Of a stretch of 64,000 nucleotides of DNA, positions 9,057-19,850 are shown piece after piece; position 1 is the first letter of the stretch, and the number at the start of each line of letters is the position of its first letter. The position numbers and the translations under genes are program-made. This DNA is from Rhizobium sp. P40RR-XXII. Its GTDB lineage: Bacteria; Pseudomonadota; Alphaproteobacteria; Rhizobiales; Rhizobiaceae. The stretch is taken from the NCBI RefSeq assembly GCF_012641405.1, contig NZ_JABAII010000003.1, positions 372,001-436,000 on the forward strand, read 5' to 3'. Below the pieces are notes generated by a model. The model saw only the letters and a list, made by a program, of their open reading frames with translations. It was not told where the DNA came from and did no database searches.

Positions 9057-10565
9057 ATGCTGCATCAGAAGATCGTCGAATCTCCGTTCAAGCTGAAATA
9101 TGGCAACTATATCGGCGGCGAGTGGCGCGAGCCGATCGCCGGCAGGTATTTCGACAACCTCACGCCGATCACCGGCGCCAAGATCTGCGAGATACCGCGT
9201 TCCGACGAAAAGGATATCAACGCCGCCCTCGATGCCGCCCATGCGGCAAAGGATAAATGGGGCCGGACCTCCGTCACCGAGCGTTCCAACATCCTGATGA
9301 AGATCGCCCAGCGCATGGAAGACAAGCTGGAAGTGCTGGCGCAGGCGGAAAGCTGGGACAATGGCAAGCCGATCCGCGAAACCATGGCGGCCGACATCCC
9401 GCTCGCCATCGATCACTTCCGCTACTTCGCTTCGTGCATCCGCGCCCAGGAGGGCTCGATCGGCGAAATCGATCACGATACCGTCGCCTACCACTTCCAT
9501 GAGCCGCTCGGCGTCGTCGGGCAGATCATTCCCTGGAACTTCCCGATCCTGATGGCGGCCTGGAAGCTTGCGCCGGCGCTCGCAGCCGGCAATTGCGTCG
9601 TCATCAAGCCGGCCGAGCAGACACCCGCCTCGCTGCTGGTCTGGGCGGAGCTCATCGGCGATCTTCTGCCGGCGGGTGTGCTCAACATCGTCAACGGCTT
9701 CGGCCTGGAGGCCGGTAAGCCGCTGGCGACCAGCCCGCGTATCGCCAAGATCGCCTTTACCGGCGAGACGACGACGGGCCGGCTCATCATGCAATATGCC
9801 AGTCAGAACCTGATCCCCGTGACGCTCGAACTCGGCGGCAAATCGCCGAACATTTTCTTTGCCGATGTCGCTGCCGAGGACGATGATTTCTTCGACAAGG
9901 CGCTCGAAGGCTTTGCGATGTTCGCGCTTAACCAGGGCGAAGTCTGCACATGCCCCAGCCGCGCGCTGATCCAGGAATCGGTCTACGACCGCTTCATGGA
10001 GCGGGCCGTCAAACGCGTGGAAGCCATCAAGCAGGGTAATCCGCTCGACCCCGCAACCATGATCGGCGCCCAGGCTTCGAGCGAGCAGATGGAGAAAATC
10101 CTCTCCTATCTCGATATCGGCAGGCAGGAAGGCGCCGAAGTGCTGACGGGCGGCGCGCGCTCTGATCTCGGTGGCGAATTGTCGAGCGGCTACTACATCA
10201 AGCCGACCATCTTCAGGGGCCACAACAAGATGCGTGTGTTCCAGGAGGAAATCTTCGGCCCTGTCGTATCGGTGACCACCTTCAAGGACGAGAAGGAAGC
10301 ACTCGAAATCGCCAACGATACGCTCTACGGCCTTGGCGCCGGCGTTTGGACCCGCGACGGTAACCGCGCCTATCGCTTCGGCCGCGAAATCCAGGCCGGA
10401 CGCGTCTGGACGAATTGCTATCATGCCTATCCGGCGCATGCGGCCTTCGGCGGCTACAAGCAGTCGGGCATCGGGCGCGAGACGCACAAGATGATGCTCG
10501 ATCACTATCAGCAGACCAAGAATATGCTGGTCAGCTACAGCCCGAAAGCGCTCGGCTTCTTCTGA
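9057..10565 (+). CDS. NAD-dependent aldehyde dehydrogenase (AcoD/ExaC type)
   Basis: A 502-residue class 3-like aldehyde dehydrogenase. Visible are the NAD-binding strand and FTGETTTGR turn, the ELGGKSPN general-base motif, and the catalytic cysteine C297 in NQGEVCTC. The C-terminal [11 protein letters not shown] is typical. Length and the EVCTCPSR active site match acetaldehyde dehydrogenase II (AcoD, ExaC) enzymes that oxidise acetaldehyde or other short aldehydes to acids. The start at 9057 follows GGGAGGATGGC; the frame is open to 8943, but that would place the operator-like repeat inside the gene. The GAF/Fis regulator is upstream and DUF779, a regular partner, downstream. Confidence 0.92.
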   Translation: MLHQKIVESPFKLKYGNYIGGEWREPIAGRYFDNLTPITGAKICEIPRSDEKDINAALDAAHAAKDKWGRTSVTERSNILMKIAQRMEDKLEVLAQAESWDNGKPIRETMAADIPLAIDHFRYFASCIRAQEGSIGEIDHDTVAYHFHEPLGVVGQIIPWNFPILMAAWKLAPALAAGNCVVIKPAEQTPASLLVWAELIGDLLPAGVLNIVNGFGLEAGKPLATSPRIAKIAFTGETTTGRLIMQYASQNLIPVTLELGGKSPNIFFADVAAEDDDFFDKALEGFAMFALNQGEVCTCPSRALIQESVYDRFMERAVKRVEAIKQGNPLDPATMIGAQASSEQMEKILSYLDIGRQEGAEVLTGGARSDLGGELSSGYYIKPTIFRGHNKMRVFQEEIFGPVVSVTTFKDEKEALEIANDTLYGLGAGVWTRDGNRAYRFGREIQAGRVWTNCYHAYPAHAAFGGYKQSGIGRETHKMMLDHYQQTKNMLVSYSPKALGFF

Positions 10566-10585
10566 GACCTCCCAACGAAGCCATT

Positions 10586-10614
10586 GAGGCTCCCAGCGGC
10601 AGCTGGGGGCCTTC
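10586..10614 (+). terminator. Intercistronic stem-loop after the aldehyde dehydrogenase
   Basis: GAGGCTCCCAGC, loop GGCA, then GCTGGGGGCCTTC: a long near-perfect hairpin 21 bases after the dehydrogenase stop. No U-tract follows, so it is more likely an RNA-stabilising or attenuating hairpin that lowers expression of the DUF779 gene than a full terminator. Confidence 0.5.
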
Positions 10615-10646
10615 AGGTATTCGCATATCGAGGAGGGAGGATCATC

Positions 10647-11039
10647 ATGGACGATAGTGGATCGGAGCCTCGGGTGCTTGCGACCGGCAAGGCGCTCGAG
10701 CTCATCCGCGAGATACAGAAGGAGCATCCCGATATCCTTTTTCATCAGTCGGGCGGGTGCTGCGACGGCTCGTCGCCGATGTGCTATCCGGCTGATGAGT
10801 TCATGATCGGCGATAATGACGTGAAACTCGGCGAGATCGGCGGCGTGCCCGTCTATATCAGCGGTAGCCAGTTCGAGGCGTGGAAGCATACGCAGCTCAT
10901 CATCGATGTCGTGCCGGGGCGTGGCGGCATGTTCTCGCTCGACAATGGGCGGGAGAGGCGGTTTCTCACACGGTCGCGCCTTTTTGGCGGCGGCGAAGCC
11001 TGTACAATCCCGGACATCAGCCATCCGCCGAGGCAGTAA
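10647..11039 (+). CDS. DUF779 domain protein
   Basis: A 130-residue DUF779 protein, with the family's cysteine-rich core HQSGGCCDGSSPMCYP near 34-49 and FSLDNGRERRF near the C-terminus. Genes of this family regularly sit beside AcoD/ExaC-type aldehyde dehydrogenases, as here, and are thought to assist the same pathway; their biochemical role is not settled. GAGGGAGG precedes the ATG at 10647. The clustered cysteines suggest metal binding or redox chemistry. Confidence 0.85.
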   Translation: MDDSGSEPRVLATGKALELIREIQKEHPDILFHQSGGCCDGSSPMCYPADEFMIGDNDVKLGEIGGVPVYISGSQFEAWKHTQLIIDVVPGRGGMFSLDNGRERRFLTRSRLFGGGEACTIPDISHPPRQ

Positions 11040-11133
11040 GCAGGGTCATAAACGGCGTGTAGTATTCTCTTAATACCCCCGCCGCCCGGCGTTTTGCTAG
11101 AGTGTCGTCTGTTGGTTTTGAGGGAGGAAGACA

Positions 11134-11730
11134 ATGCCGGCAGCAAAGATCCTGATGATCACGGGTGATTTAACCGAAAACTACGAAACCATGGTGCCGT
11201 TCCAGACGCTGCTTGCCTGTGGTTATACGGTCCATGCCGTTTGCCCGGGCAAGAATGCCGGCGAGACAGTGGCAACGGCCATCCATGATTTCGAAGGCGA
11301 TCAGACCTATTCCGAGAAGCGCGGCCATAATTTTGCGTTGAACGCCACCTTCGCCAGCATCCGCGCCGAGGATTACGACGCGCTCGTCATTCCGGGCGGC
11401 CGGGCGCCGGAATATCTGCGCCTGAACCCCGACGTCATCAATGCCGTTCAGCACTTCTTCGAGGCAGACAAGCCGGTTGCCGCCATTTGCCACGGGGCGC
11501 AATTGCTGACCGCAGCTGGTGTCCTCAAGGGGCGCACCTGCTCGGCCTATCCCGCCTGCCGCCCGGAAGTGGAGCTCGCCGGCGGCATATATGCCGATAT
11601 CGCCATCAACGACGCCGTCGCCGACGGCAATCTCGTGACAGCGCCGGCCTGGCCGGCGCATCCGGCATGGCTGCGCCACTTCATGGCCGTGCTCGATGCC
11701 AACGCTTTGTCGGAAGCCAACGCCGCCTGA
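11134..11730 (+). CDS. DJ-1/PfpI family protein
   Basis: A 198-residue single-domain DJ-1/PfpI protein. The nucleophilic elbow cysteine is C119 in AICHGAQLL, and the upstream acidic residue of the family (E17 in LTENYET) is present. Proteins of this family act as glyoxalase III, deglycase-like or chaperone enzymes against reactive carbonyls, which would suit its place after an aldehyde dehydrogenase. The next gene begins 17 bases downstream. Exact activity is not predictable. Confidence 0.85.
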   Translation: MPAAKILMITGDLTENYETMVPFQTLLACGYTVHAVCPGKNAGETVATAIHDFEGDQTYSEKRGHNFALNATFASIRAEDYDALVIPGGRAPEYLRLNPDVINAVQHFFEADKPVAAICHGAQLLTAAGVLKGRTCSAYPACRPEVELAGGIYADIAINDAVADGNLVTAPAWPAHPAWLRHFMAVLDANALSEANAA

Positions 11731-11747
11731 AACTGAAGGGGACACGC

Positions 11748-12098
11748 ATGTGCGAATTGTTCATCAAGGCCGATGCCAGGCCATGGGAAAGCACCACGCG
11801 CTCCCTGCGCATCGACGGCATGGTGACCAGCGTGAGATTGGAAAACTTCTTCTGGTCGAAGCTGGAGGAAATCGCCCGGCGCGACGGTATGAACGTGGTG
11901 CAGCTGATTACGAAGCTGCACCATGAATCAATCGATGCCGGCCATGATCTCGGTAATTTTACCTCGTTCCTGCGTGTCTGCTGCGCGCGCTATCTCGACC
12001 TGCAGCTTGCCGGCGACATTTCGAGCGATCTTTCCCAGCCCATTGCCGGTGTCGACGCGCCTGCCATTCTTGGACGGGAACGGCTGAAATATCATTGA
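11748..12098 (+). CDS. Ribbon-helix-helix domain protein
   Basis: A 116-residue protein of the ribbon-helix-helix class common in rhizobia (PF13467-like). After a short lead (MCELFIKADARPWE), the segment TRSLRIDGMVTSVRLENFFW contains the DNA-contacting beta strand and is followed by two helices (KLEEIARRDGMNVVQLITKLH). It may bind DNA as a dimer. It lies 17 bases after the DJ-1/PfpI gene, so it is probably in the same transcript and could regulate it. Confidence 0.75.
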   Translation: MCELFIKADARPWESTTRSLRIDGMVTSVRLENFFWSKLEEIARRDGMNVVQLITKLHHESIDAGHDLGNFTSFLRVCCARYLDLQLAGDISSDLSQPIAGVDAPAILGRERLKYH

Positions 12099-12277
12099 TC
12101 GCATCGCGAGGCCGGCGTCCGCGTTGCAGGGCACTTGCTAAGTGCCGAGTGTCGATCGGACGTCGGATTGGCTTTGCGCTGGGATGCAACTTATGGAGAA
12201 GTCATCATGGACATTTATATCCTGGGTTATCCAAGCTTTAACTAACCTCTGGTAGTGCTGATCGTATAGACTATCGC

Positions 12278-12940
12278 ATGAGGCATAGAGCTTTGCGCCA
12301 GGTCTCCATGAAGGGGAGGTTGAGCGTTGCGAGGATTCGCTATGACTTCCATCCCCAACACGCCGTCAGTGGCGTTGGTCATCCTTCAACGGCTGACGCC
12401 ACCGGCACTGCGGCACCGCAGCGGGCACAATCGGGCACCGACAGCTTAATTGCGGTGGCAACCGGTCAGGCAAATATGGTGAGCGTCTCCAGGCAACCGA
12501 CCCCTGCGCAGTCGAAAGTCTCCGAGGCCATGTTCAGCATGAGCGGGAATAGTATTGCGAAACAGAAGCTCGATCTTATCGAGCGCACGGGCAAGGCTCT
12601 TGGCATCGAGCGGAGCAGTTATGCGTCCATGGATGATTTTGTCGCGGCGATGAAAAAAGCCTTTGGCGAGATAAAGGTACAGCCGGGCGGAATGGGGGCT
12701 ATCCACGGGCTGGAAAAGGAACTTGGTCTCGACAAGCTCGGTCTATCGCTTGAGGACGTCATCAACAGCGCCACGGATGGTGGCGACAATGACAAGGTGA
12801 CCCGCGCGTTCGAAAAGCGGTCGCATAAGGACAAAGATAAGAAAGACGATACCGAGACGGACGATGGCAGCAAGACAACGCAGGAGGTGGTGGTCGATCA
12901 AGTTGCCGCTGGCCTATATGGTCTCCTGTCCTTTAGCTGA
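12278..12940 (+). CDS. Hypothetical protein, probably frameshifted near its N-terminus
   Basis: An open frame of 220 codons whose C-terminal two thirds looks like real protein (helical, then a Lys/Asp-rich linker and a short hydrophobic tail). The N-terminal third does not. In another frame, a good ribosome binding site (GCGAGG) precedes ATG at 12342, encoding MTSIPNTPSVALVILQRL before stopping within about 35 codons. A natural product would join that start to the GTDSLIAVATGQAN segment of the longer frame. A one-base insertion or two-base deletion between about 12390 and 12440 would explain this. Its 3' end overlaps the convergent TetR remnant. Function unknown. Confidence 0.5.
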   Translation: MRHRALRQVSMKGRLSVARIRYDFHPQHAVSGVGHPSTADATGTAAPQRAQSGTDSLIAVATGQANMVSVSRQPTPAQSKVSEAMFSMSGNSIAKQKLDLIERTGKALGIERSSYASMDDFVAAMKKAFGEIKVQPGGMGAIHGLEKELGLDKLGLSLEDVINSATDGGDNDKVTRAFEKRSHKDKDKKDDTETDDGSKTTQEVVVDQVAAGLYGLLSFS

Positions 12941-13258
12941 TTTAAAGCGACCCGCTTGTCCTGTGGTATTTGAGGCAACCAGCCTACCTCTAATAAGTTC
13001 GGCGACCGCACCCGCGGCGGTTTCCATGTAGCTTAGATCGCGATGAAGCAGCACGACGGCAAACGAACCGTCGAGAAGCAGCATGATCTGGCGTGCGGGC
13101 GGTAAAGCATTATCGCTTGCTCCAGCCTCCGTAAGCACCGAGCCTAGCCAGTCCTCGACACGCTCGCCTGGCTGCGGGAAGGCCGCAATCCTTGGCCTTC
13201 CCGCGCGCTCCTGTCGGAGAATTCCTCGCACCCTTGAAAGCTTAGTCCCGCGTGGCAA
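12914..13258 (-). pseudogene. TetR-family regulator remnant (C-terminal part)
   Basis: A 114-codon frame resembling only the C-terminal ligand-binding half of a TetR regulator: FPQPGERVEDWLGSVL followed by ARQIMLLLDGSFAVVLLH, a characteristic last-helices pattern. The N-terminal helix-turn-helix half is missing, and no plausible continuation lies between 13258 and the next gene. It is probably the leftover of a regulator once divergent from the aldo/keto-reductase-like gene. Confidence 0.6.
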
Positions 13259-13396
13259 GCGATCAGCGGATCAGCGACCGACCATTATCCGAATTCCCGA
13301 ATTGTAAAATCGAAAATTGCGGCTTAATTCCTTTATTCGACGATCTTACATACCACATCGGATATGTATCGGCTTGCGCCGGCTGGGGGATAATGC

Positions 13397-14410
13397 ATGC
13401 ATCTTGGTGATTATGCCGCGCTCGGGCATTCGGAGTTGCGCGTCAGCCCGCTTGCCCTCGGAACCATGACTTTCGATGAGGATTTTGCCTGGCATTCGCG
13501 CGACAAGGCTGAGGTGATTCTTGATCGCTACCTTGATCTCGGCGGCAATTATATCGACACTGGCAACGGCGACGTAAAAGCGGGTGGCCAGACGGTTGTC
13601 GGCAATTACTTTGCGCAGAACTCGATCAGGCGCGATCGGCTTGTCATTGCTGCCAGGTTCAACGCGGATCGGAACGGCCAAGCATCTGGCCGCAAAGCCG
13701 TGATAAATGGCTTCGAACAGGCCCTGCGGCGGCTTCGTACGGACTATCTTGACCTCTATTGGCTGAACAATTGGGACATACAGGCTCCGCTGGAGGAGAT
13801 ACTCGCGGCGCTGCATGATCTCGTCCAATCGGGAAAACTGCGCTATTTCGGCATCTCCGATGCACCGGCCTGGAAGGTGGCGCATGCACATCTGCTCGCA
13901 CAATCCAACGGCTGGCCGCCGTTCATCGGTCTGCAGATTGAATATTCGCTCGCCGCGCGCCTGTTTGAGGTCGAGCTCATTCCGATGGCGCGGGGATTGG
14001 GGCTCGGCGTCGTATCGCATTCGCCGTTAAACGGCGGGCTCATCAGCGGCAAGTATACGCGCACAGACAATGCACGGCTGAGGTCGGGTCAGGCTGCGCA
14101 ATTGGCGCAGACGCCCGGCGAGGAGGATTTCGAAATCGTCGATGCCCTGATCCGCGTCGCCGGCGAGCTTGGCACCAGCACTGCTCGCGTCGCCCTTGCC
14201 TGGGCTATGGCGCGTCCGGCCGTGTCGTCCACCGTTATCGGCGTGCGGAGCATGGAGCAGCTTGACGAGGATATTGGTGCACTCGATGTCTGCCTATCGA
14301 CAGAGCAGACGGTGACCCTCGATGCGCTAACGATCCCGAGTCATTCGCTTGCCCCATCGCTATTACTGCGCGACGCCGCTCCTGCCAGCGCGTGGATAAC
14401 GCCCCGGTAA
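13397..14410 (+). CDS. Aldo/keto reductase fold protein with degenerate active site
   Basis: A 337-residue (beta/alpha)8 protein of the aldo/keto reductase family, with the usual N-terminal LRVSPLALGTMTF, NYIDTG and RRLRTDYLDLYW landmarks and a C-terminal VIGVRSMEQLDEDI cofactor-binding segment. Of the catalytic tetrad Asp-Tyr-Lys-His only D54 is kept. The Tyr position is D59, the Lys position R87 and the His position N124. It is therefore unlikely to be a standard carbonyl reductase, though NADPH binding may remain. Members with altered tetrads occur as regulators or in isomerisation chemistry. It sits next to a decayed TetR gene. Confidence 0.8.
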   Translation: MHLGDYAALGHSELRVSPLALGTMTFDEDFAWHSRDKAEVILDRYLDLGGNYIDTGNGDVKAGGQTVVGNYFAQNSIRRDRLVIAARFNADRNGQASGRKAVINGFEQALRRLRTDYLDLYWLNNWDIQAPLEEILAALHDLVQSGKLRYFGISDAPAWKVAHAHLLAQSNGWPPFIGLQIEYSLAARLFEVELIPMARGLGLGVVSHSPLNGGLISGKYTRTDNARLRSGQAAQLAQTPGEEDFEIVDALIRVAGELGTSTARVALAWAMARPAVSSTVIGVRSMEQLDEDIGALDVCLSTEQTVTLDALTIPSHSLAPSLLLRDAAPASAWITPR

Positions 14411-14722
14411 GCGGTCGGCCTTTGATCATTTGCCAATGCCGTCCCTGCCTGCTCACGCGACGGCTTCGCTTATCGATCATTCCTCCTATCTGAGTTGCCA
14501 ATATCGAGACGAGGAATGGCATGAGCGGGAGGCACGTCGCCGCCACTGAATGTGAACGGGAACGCCCTATCCGGGCCGGTCCTGGCCTCAAAAAGGCTGT
14601 TTTCTACTAGTAGTCATGTTCGTTTCTGCTCTACACGCGCAGGCGTTGCCGCCCTACTTCATTGTCATGGCTTCGGGGAATGCCCGCGCTGCTTCTTTTG
14701 AAAAAGCTCAAGGAGACAGGAA
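14411..14722. other. Intergenic, no gene seen
   Basis: Between the aldo/keto-reductase-like gene and the CsbD remnant. Only very short frames without recognisable sequence are present. A weak stress-promoter-like pair (GGAAT, 16 bases, TTGA, 14677-14701) precedes the CsbD remnant but matches poorly. Confidence 0.5.
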
Positions 14723-14794
14723 ATGGACAAAAACCGTGTCAAAGGCGCAGTCAGGCAAACAACCGGAAAGCTGAGCCGGAACGCGCTTCGTTGA
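14723..14794 (+). pseudogene. CsbD-like stress protein, N-terminal remnant
   Basis: AAGGAGACAGGAA and ATG open a 23-codon frame, MDKNRVKGAVRQTTGK and seven more residues. This is the classic N-terminus of CsbD-family general-stress proteins (MDKNRVxGxxKQxxGK). The family is normally about 60-70 residues, and no continuation of the GK-rich repeat is seen in any frame downstream. It is therefore a truncated copy with its translation signal intact. Confidence 0.6.
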
Positions 14795-14843
14795 CGCCAT
14801 GCGGCGGGCAAACACTTGTTCTTGCGACTTGTCGAGGCTTCCG

Positions 14844-15188
14844 ATGCTTTTCCTGGCCAAGCTTTCATCGCTGATGACATCACCGGATCGAGGTGCGACC
14901 TGCGCGGCGATCCGGTGCCTGATTGCTTATGCCGAAGGACTCGAAGATTGCCGCATCGAGGTCATCGCCTCGGAGGGGGCCATCGTCCTGTCCGGGGTTG
15001 CGCCCTCCGATCAGGCACGTCAGCGAGCCATTGCGATTGCCGGCGAATATGCTGGGACCCGCATCATCAACAACATCGTTATCCAGGCTAATCGCGGATC
15101 TTCCATCGAGACCGGGATCGGCTCGTCGAGTTCCCCTGCGCCGTCCGGGCTGACCGCGGCGCTTAAACCGCCGAAGGAGGTGACATGA
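14844..15188 (+). CDS. BON domain protein
   Basis: A 114-residue protein from the ATG at 14844 (GAGG upstream; the frame is open 15 codons further). The centre matches a BON domain: CRIEVIASEGAIVLSGVAPS then QRAIAIAGEYAGTRIINNIV, the alternating strand-helix pattern with a central GxVxLxG-like turn. BON domains bind phospholipid or peptidoglycan-associated surfaces. The C-terminus is Ser/Pro-rich. Its stop overlaps the start of the DUF992 gene (ATGA), giving a two-gene operon. Confidence 0.65.
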   Translation: MLFLAKLSSLMTSPDRGATCAAIRCLIAYAEGLEDCRIEVIASEGAIVLSGVAPSDQARQRAIAIAGEYAGTRIINNIVIQANRGSSIETGIGSSSSPAPSGLTAALKPPKEVT

Positions 15189-15706
15189 AAAAGACCATCA
15201 TTGCGGCCGCGGCCATTGCCGTGGCGTTCGGTTCCGCGGCTTCCGCCGCCAGCAGCCAGCAACACCATCCGAAAAGGCAATCGGCGCAAGTCGCCTCCGA
15301 GCCCAGGCAACGCCTTGGAACGCTTTCTTGCGAAGTGGCAGGCGGCGTCGGCATGATCATCGGTTCCAACAAGCAGGTCAGCTGCACCTTCAAACAGCGA
15401 ACCGGCAAGGTCGAACGCTATACGGGCGCGATCGGCAAGCTCGGGATCGACATCGGCGTGACCCGCAAGACCTATCTGAGCTGGATCGTCATCAACACCG
15501 CACCCACGCGCGTCGGCGATGGTGCCCTGGCTGGCACCTATGTCGGTGCATCCGCGGGTGCTTCCGTTGGCCTCGGTCTTGGAGCCAATGCGCTGGTCGG
15601 CGGCAATTCCAAGAATTTTGCGCTGCAGCCGCTGAGCGGCGAAGCGGGAACCGGCCTGAATGTCGCAGCCGGCGTTTCCCGCCTGCAATTGCGTCCGGCT
15701 AGCTGA
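15185..15706 (+). CDS. DUF992 family exported protein
   Basis: A 173-residue precursor with a Sec signal peptide (MKKTIIAAAAIAVAFGSAASA). The mature protein has the DUF992 pattern: RLGTLSCEVAGGVGMIIGS, a second cysteine in QVSCTF, WIVINTAP, and the Gly-rich AGTYVGASAGASVGLGLGAN segment. It is probably periplasmic or outer-membrane associated, and the two conserved cysteines may pair. AAGGAGGTGAC gives a near-ideal ribosome binding site and overlaps the BON gene stop. Function of the family is unknown. Confidence 0.88.
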   Translation: MKKTIIAAAAIAVAFGSAASAASSQQHHPKRQSAQVASEPRQRLGTLSCEVAGGVGMIIGSNKQVSCTFKQRTGKVERYTGAIGKLGIDIGVTRKTYLSWIVINTAPTRVGDGALAGTYVGASAGASVGLGLGANALVGGNSKNFALQPLSGEAGTGLNVAAGVSRLQLRPAS

Positions 15707-15789
15707 CGCGGCGATAGCGCTGCCGTATGGAAGCACGCCGTCAACATGATGTCCTCGCTGCGCGGTCGCGTACGCGGGTCATTCGTCAA

Positions 15790-15820
15790 CCGGACGCGAC
15801 CTGAAGCTGGTCGCGTCCGG
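15790..15820. terminator. Bidirectional terminator hairpin
   Basis: CCGGACGCGACC, loop TGAAGCT, then GGTCGCGTCCGG: a perfect 12-base stem between the convergent DUF992 and katG genes, followed on the plus strand by AACTATTTTA. It probably ends transcription from both sides. Confidence 0.8.
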
Positions 15821-15837
15821 AACTATTTTACTTCACT

Positions 15838-18378
<2,541 letters not shown>

Positions 18379-19359
18379 ATGACAAATTTGACTTTCAAGC
18401 AGCTTCGCTATTTCGAAGCCTTGGCCAGGCACGGCCACTTCGGACGCGCCGCCGATGTATGCGCCATCTCTCAGCCCGCTTTGTCGATGCAGATCAAGGA
18501 ATTGGAAGAGCAGCTCGGCACGGATCTTTTCGAAAGAGGTGCGCGGCAGGTTCGGCTGACGAATTTCGGAGAGGCTTTCGCGGGCCGCGTCCGCAATATC
18601 CTGCGATCGGTCGATGAGCTCGGAGACCTTGCGCGCGCATCGCACAACCAGCCTGTCGGCCGACTGCGAATCGGGATCATTCCGACGGTCGCCCCGTATC
18701 TGCTGCCGAGCATCATCGGCAATCTCTCCCGCATCTATGACGGACTCGATATCCATGTGCGCGAGACCCTGACGTCGAAACTGGTGGAGGAGCTGGAGGA
18801 GGGGCGGCTTGACACCGCCATTGTCGCTCTGCCCGTATCCGAGCCGTCGCTGACGGAAATCCCGCTATTTGCCGAAAACTTCGTGCTGGTGCGGCCACGC
18901 GAGGATGAGGGCAAGCCGGTGCCCAACCGCGAAGCGCTCCGCGAAATGCGGCTGCTATTGCTGGAGGAGGGGCATTGCTTCCGCGATCAGGCTCTGTCCT
19001 TCTGTAATATACAGTCGGCCCTTCCTCGGGAACTGATGGATGGCAGCTCGCTGTCGACGCTGGTGCAGATGGTCAGCGCCGGCATCGGTGTCACCCTGAT
19101 ACCGGAGATGGCCGTCGCGGTGGAGACGCGCTCGGCTTCGGTTTCGACCGTGCGCTTCCAGAGCCCGCAGCCCTCGCGAACGATCGGCATGATCTGGCGC
19201 AAGACGAGCCCCCTGGCCAGGCAGCTCGCGCAGATTTCCGAGGTGGTTCGCGAAGCCGCCGACGCAATGCGCGAGCAGCACGATTCGATTTCGCGCACAC
19301 AGGATCTGGAATTTGACGGTCGTTTGCAGCTGCCGGCAACCAGCCGAGACGGCCGGTGA
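18379..19359 (+). CDS. oxyR: Peroxide-sensing LysR regulator OxyR
   Basis: A 326-residue LysR-type regulator. The N-terminal winged helix-turn-helix is typical (LRYFEALARHGHFGRAADVCAISQPALSMQIKxLE-like). The two redox cysteines of OxyR are present as C200 and C209 in the E-E-G-H-C...S-F-C stretch, the same nine-residue spacing as Cys199/Cys208 of the enteric protein. With katG divergent, this is almost certainly a peroxide sensor that activates katG. It is somewhat longer at the C-terminus than enteric OxyR. Confidence 0.93.
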   Translation: MTNLTFKQLRYFEALARHGHFGRAADVCAISQPALSMQIKELEEQLGTDLFERGARQVRLTNFGEAFAGRVRNILRSVDELGDLARASHNQPVGRLRIGIIPTVAPYLLPSIIGNLSRIYDGLDIHVRETLTSKLVEELEEGRLDTAIVALPVSEPSLTEIPLFAENFVLVRPREDEGKPVPNREALREMRLLLLEEGHCFRDQALSFCNIQSALPRELMDGSSLSTLVQMVSAGIGVTLIPEMAVAVETRSASVSTVRFQSPQPSRTIGMIWRKTSPLARQLAQISEVVREAADAMREQHDSISRTQDLEFDGRLQLPATSRDGR

Positions 19360-19433
19360 TCCCTCGCGAACCAATCATCTTTACACGCGCATGTTAACGC
19401 AGCTCCATTCTTTTCCACAGGGGAGGATGTTTC

Positions 19434-19460
19434 AAACGATTAAAATTATTTCAATCGTTT
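19434..19460. promoter_or_regulatory. AT-rich inverted repeat before a small gene
   Basis: AAACGATT, an 11-base AT-rich spacer, then AATCGTTT, in very AT-rich DNA about 75 bases before the small gene at 19535. Probably an operator; the cognate regulator is not identifiable. Confidence 0.45.
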
Positions 19461-19534
19461 AAATGATTTAACGCCTTGATTTACAAAGAAACTCTTCCAT
19501 GTCATGCCGTAAATGCATGGCAATGGAGGTCGTG

Positions 19535-19711
19535 ATGCAAGAGTTTGAAAACGTAAGAGATGAAATTCCTACGTATGTGATTGATCGCCTAGAAAATGAA
19601 TGGCGGCTCATGCAAGCTGAGAACGTGCCGTCCAAGACCGGACTGCGGGCTGAAACGCCCGTCAACACCGCGCCGGCAACCTCCGATGGTCTCCGATCCC
19701 TCGATAAGTAA
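19535..19711 (+). CDS. Small hypothetical protein (58 aa)
   Basis: ATG at 19535 follows TGGAGGTCGTG, a strong ribosome binding site. The product starts MQEFENVRDEIPTYVIDRLE, acidic and helical, then a Pro/Thr/Ser-rich tail. The frame opens 12 codons earlier without a good site. No domain recognised. Its start is preceded by an AT-rich palindrome and it ends before a terminator, so it is probably a separately regulated small protein. Confidence 0.5.
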   Translation: MQEFENVRDEIPTYVIDRLENEWRLMQAENVPSKTGLRAETPVNTAPATSDGLRSLDK

Positions 19712-19808
19712 TCGTTTCCGGAGGCCGGATCGCGCTGCACCGACAGGCTGTAACTCCTGCAATGCTGTCCGCCGGCACTGCCACTTTTCCCATTGCAGCC
19801 CCTAAAAA

Positions 19809-19843
19809 GAAACAGCCCCGGCCTAAGCCAGGGCTGTCGTTTC
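19809..19843. terminator. Hairpin between small gene and amidohydrolase
   Basis: GAAACAGCCC and GGGCTGTCGTTTC pair around a short loop, just after the amidohydrolase 3' end (minus strand) and downstream of the small plus-strand gene. Likely bidirectional. Confidence 0.6.
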
Positions 19844-19850
19844 TATCGCT

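Noticed and set aside
8979..11024. Minus-strand frame of 681 codons antisense to the aldehyde dehydrogenase and DUF779
   Set aside because: The sense genes have catalytic motifs and ribosome binding sites; the antisense product has no domain.
14677..14701. EcfG-like promoter before the CsbD remnant (GGAAT-N16-TTGA)
   Set aside because: Both boxes are mismatched; only the position fits.
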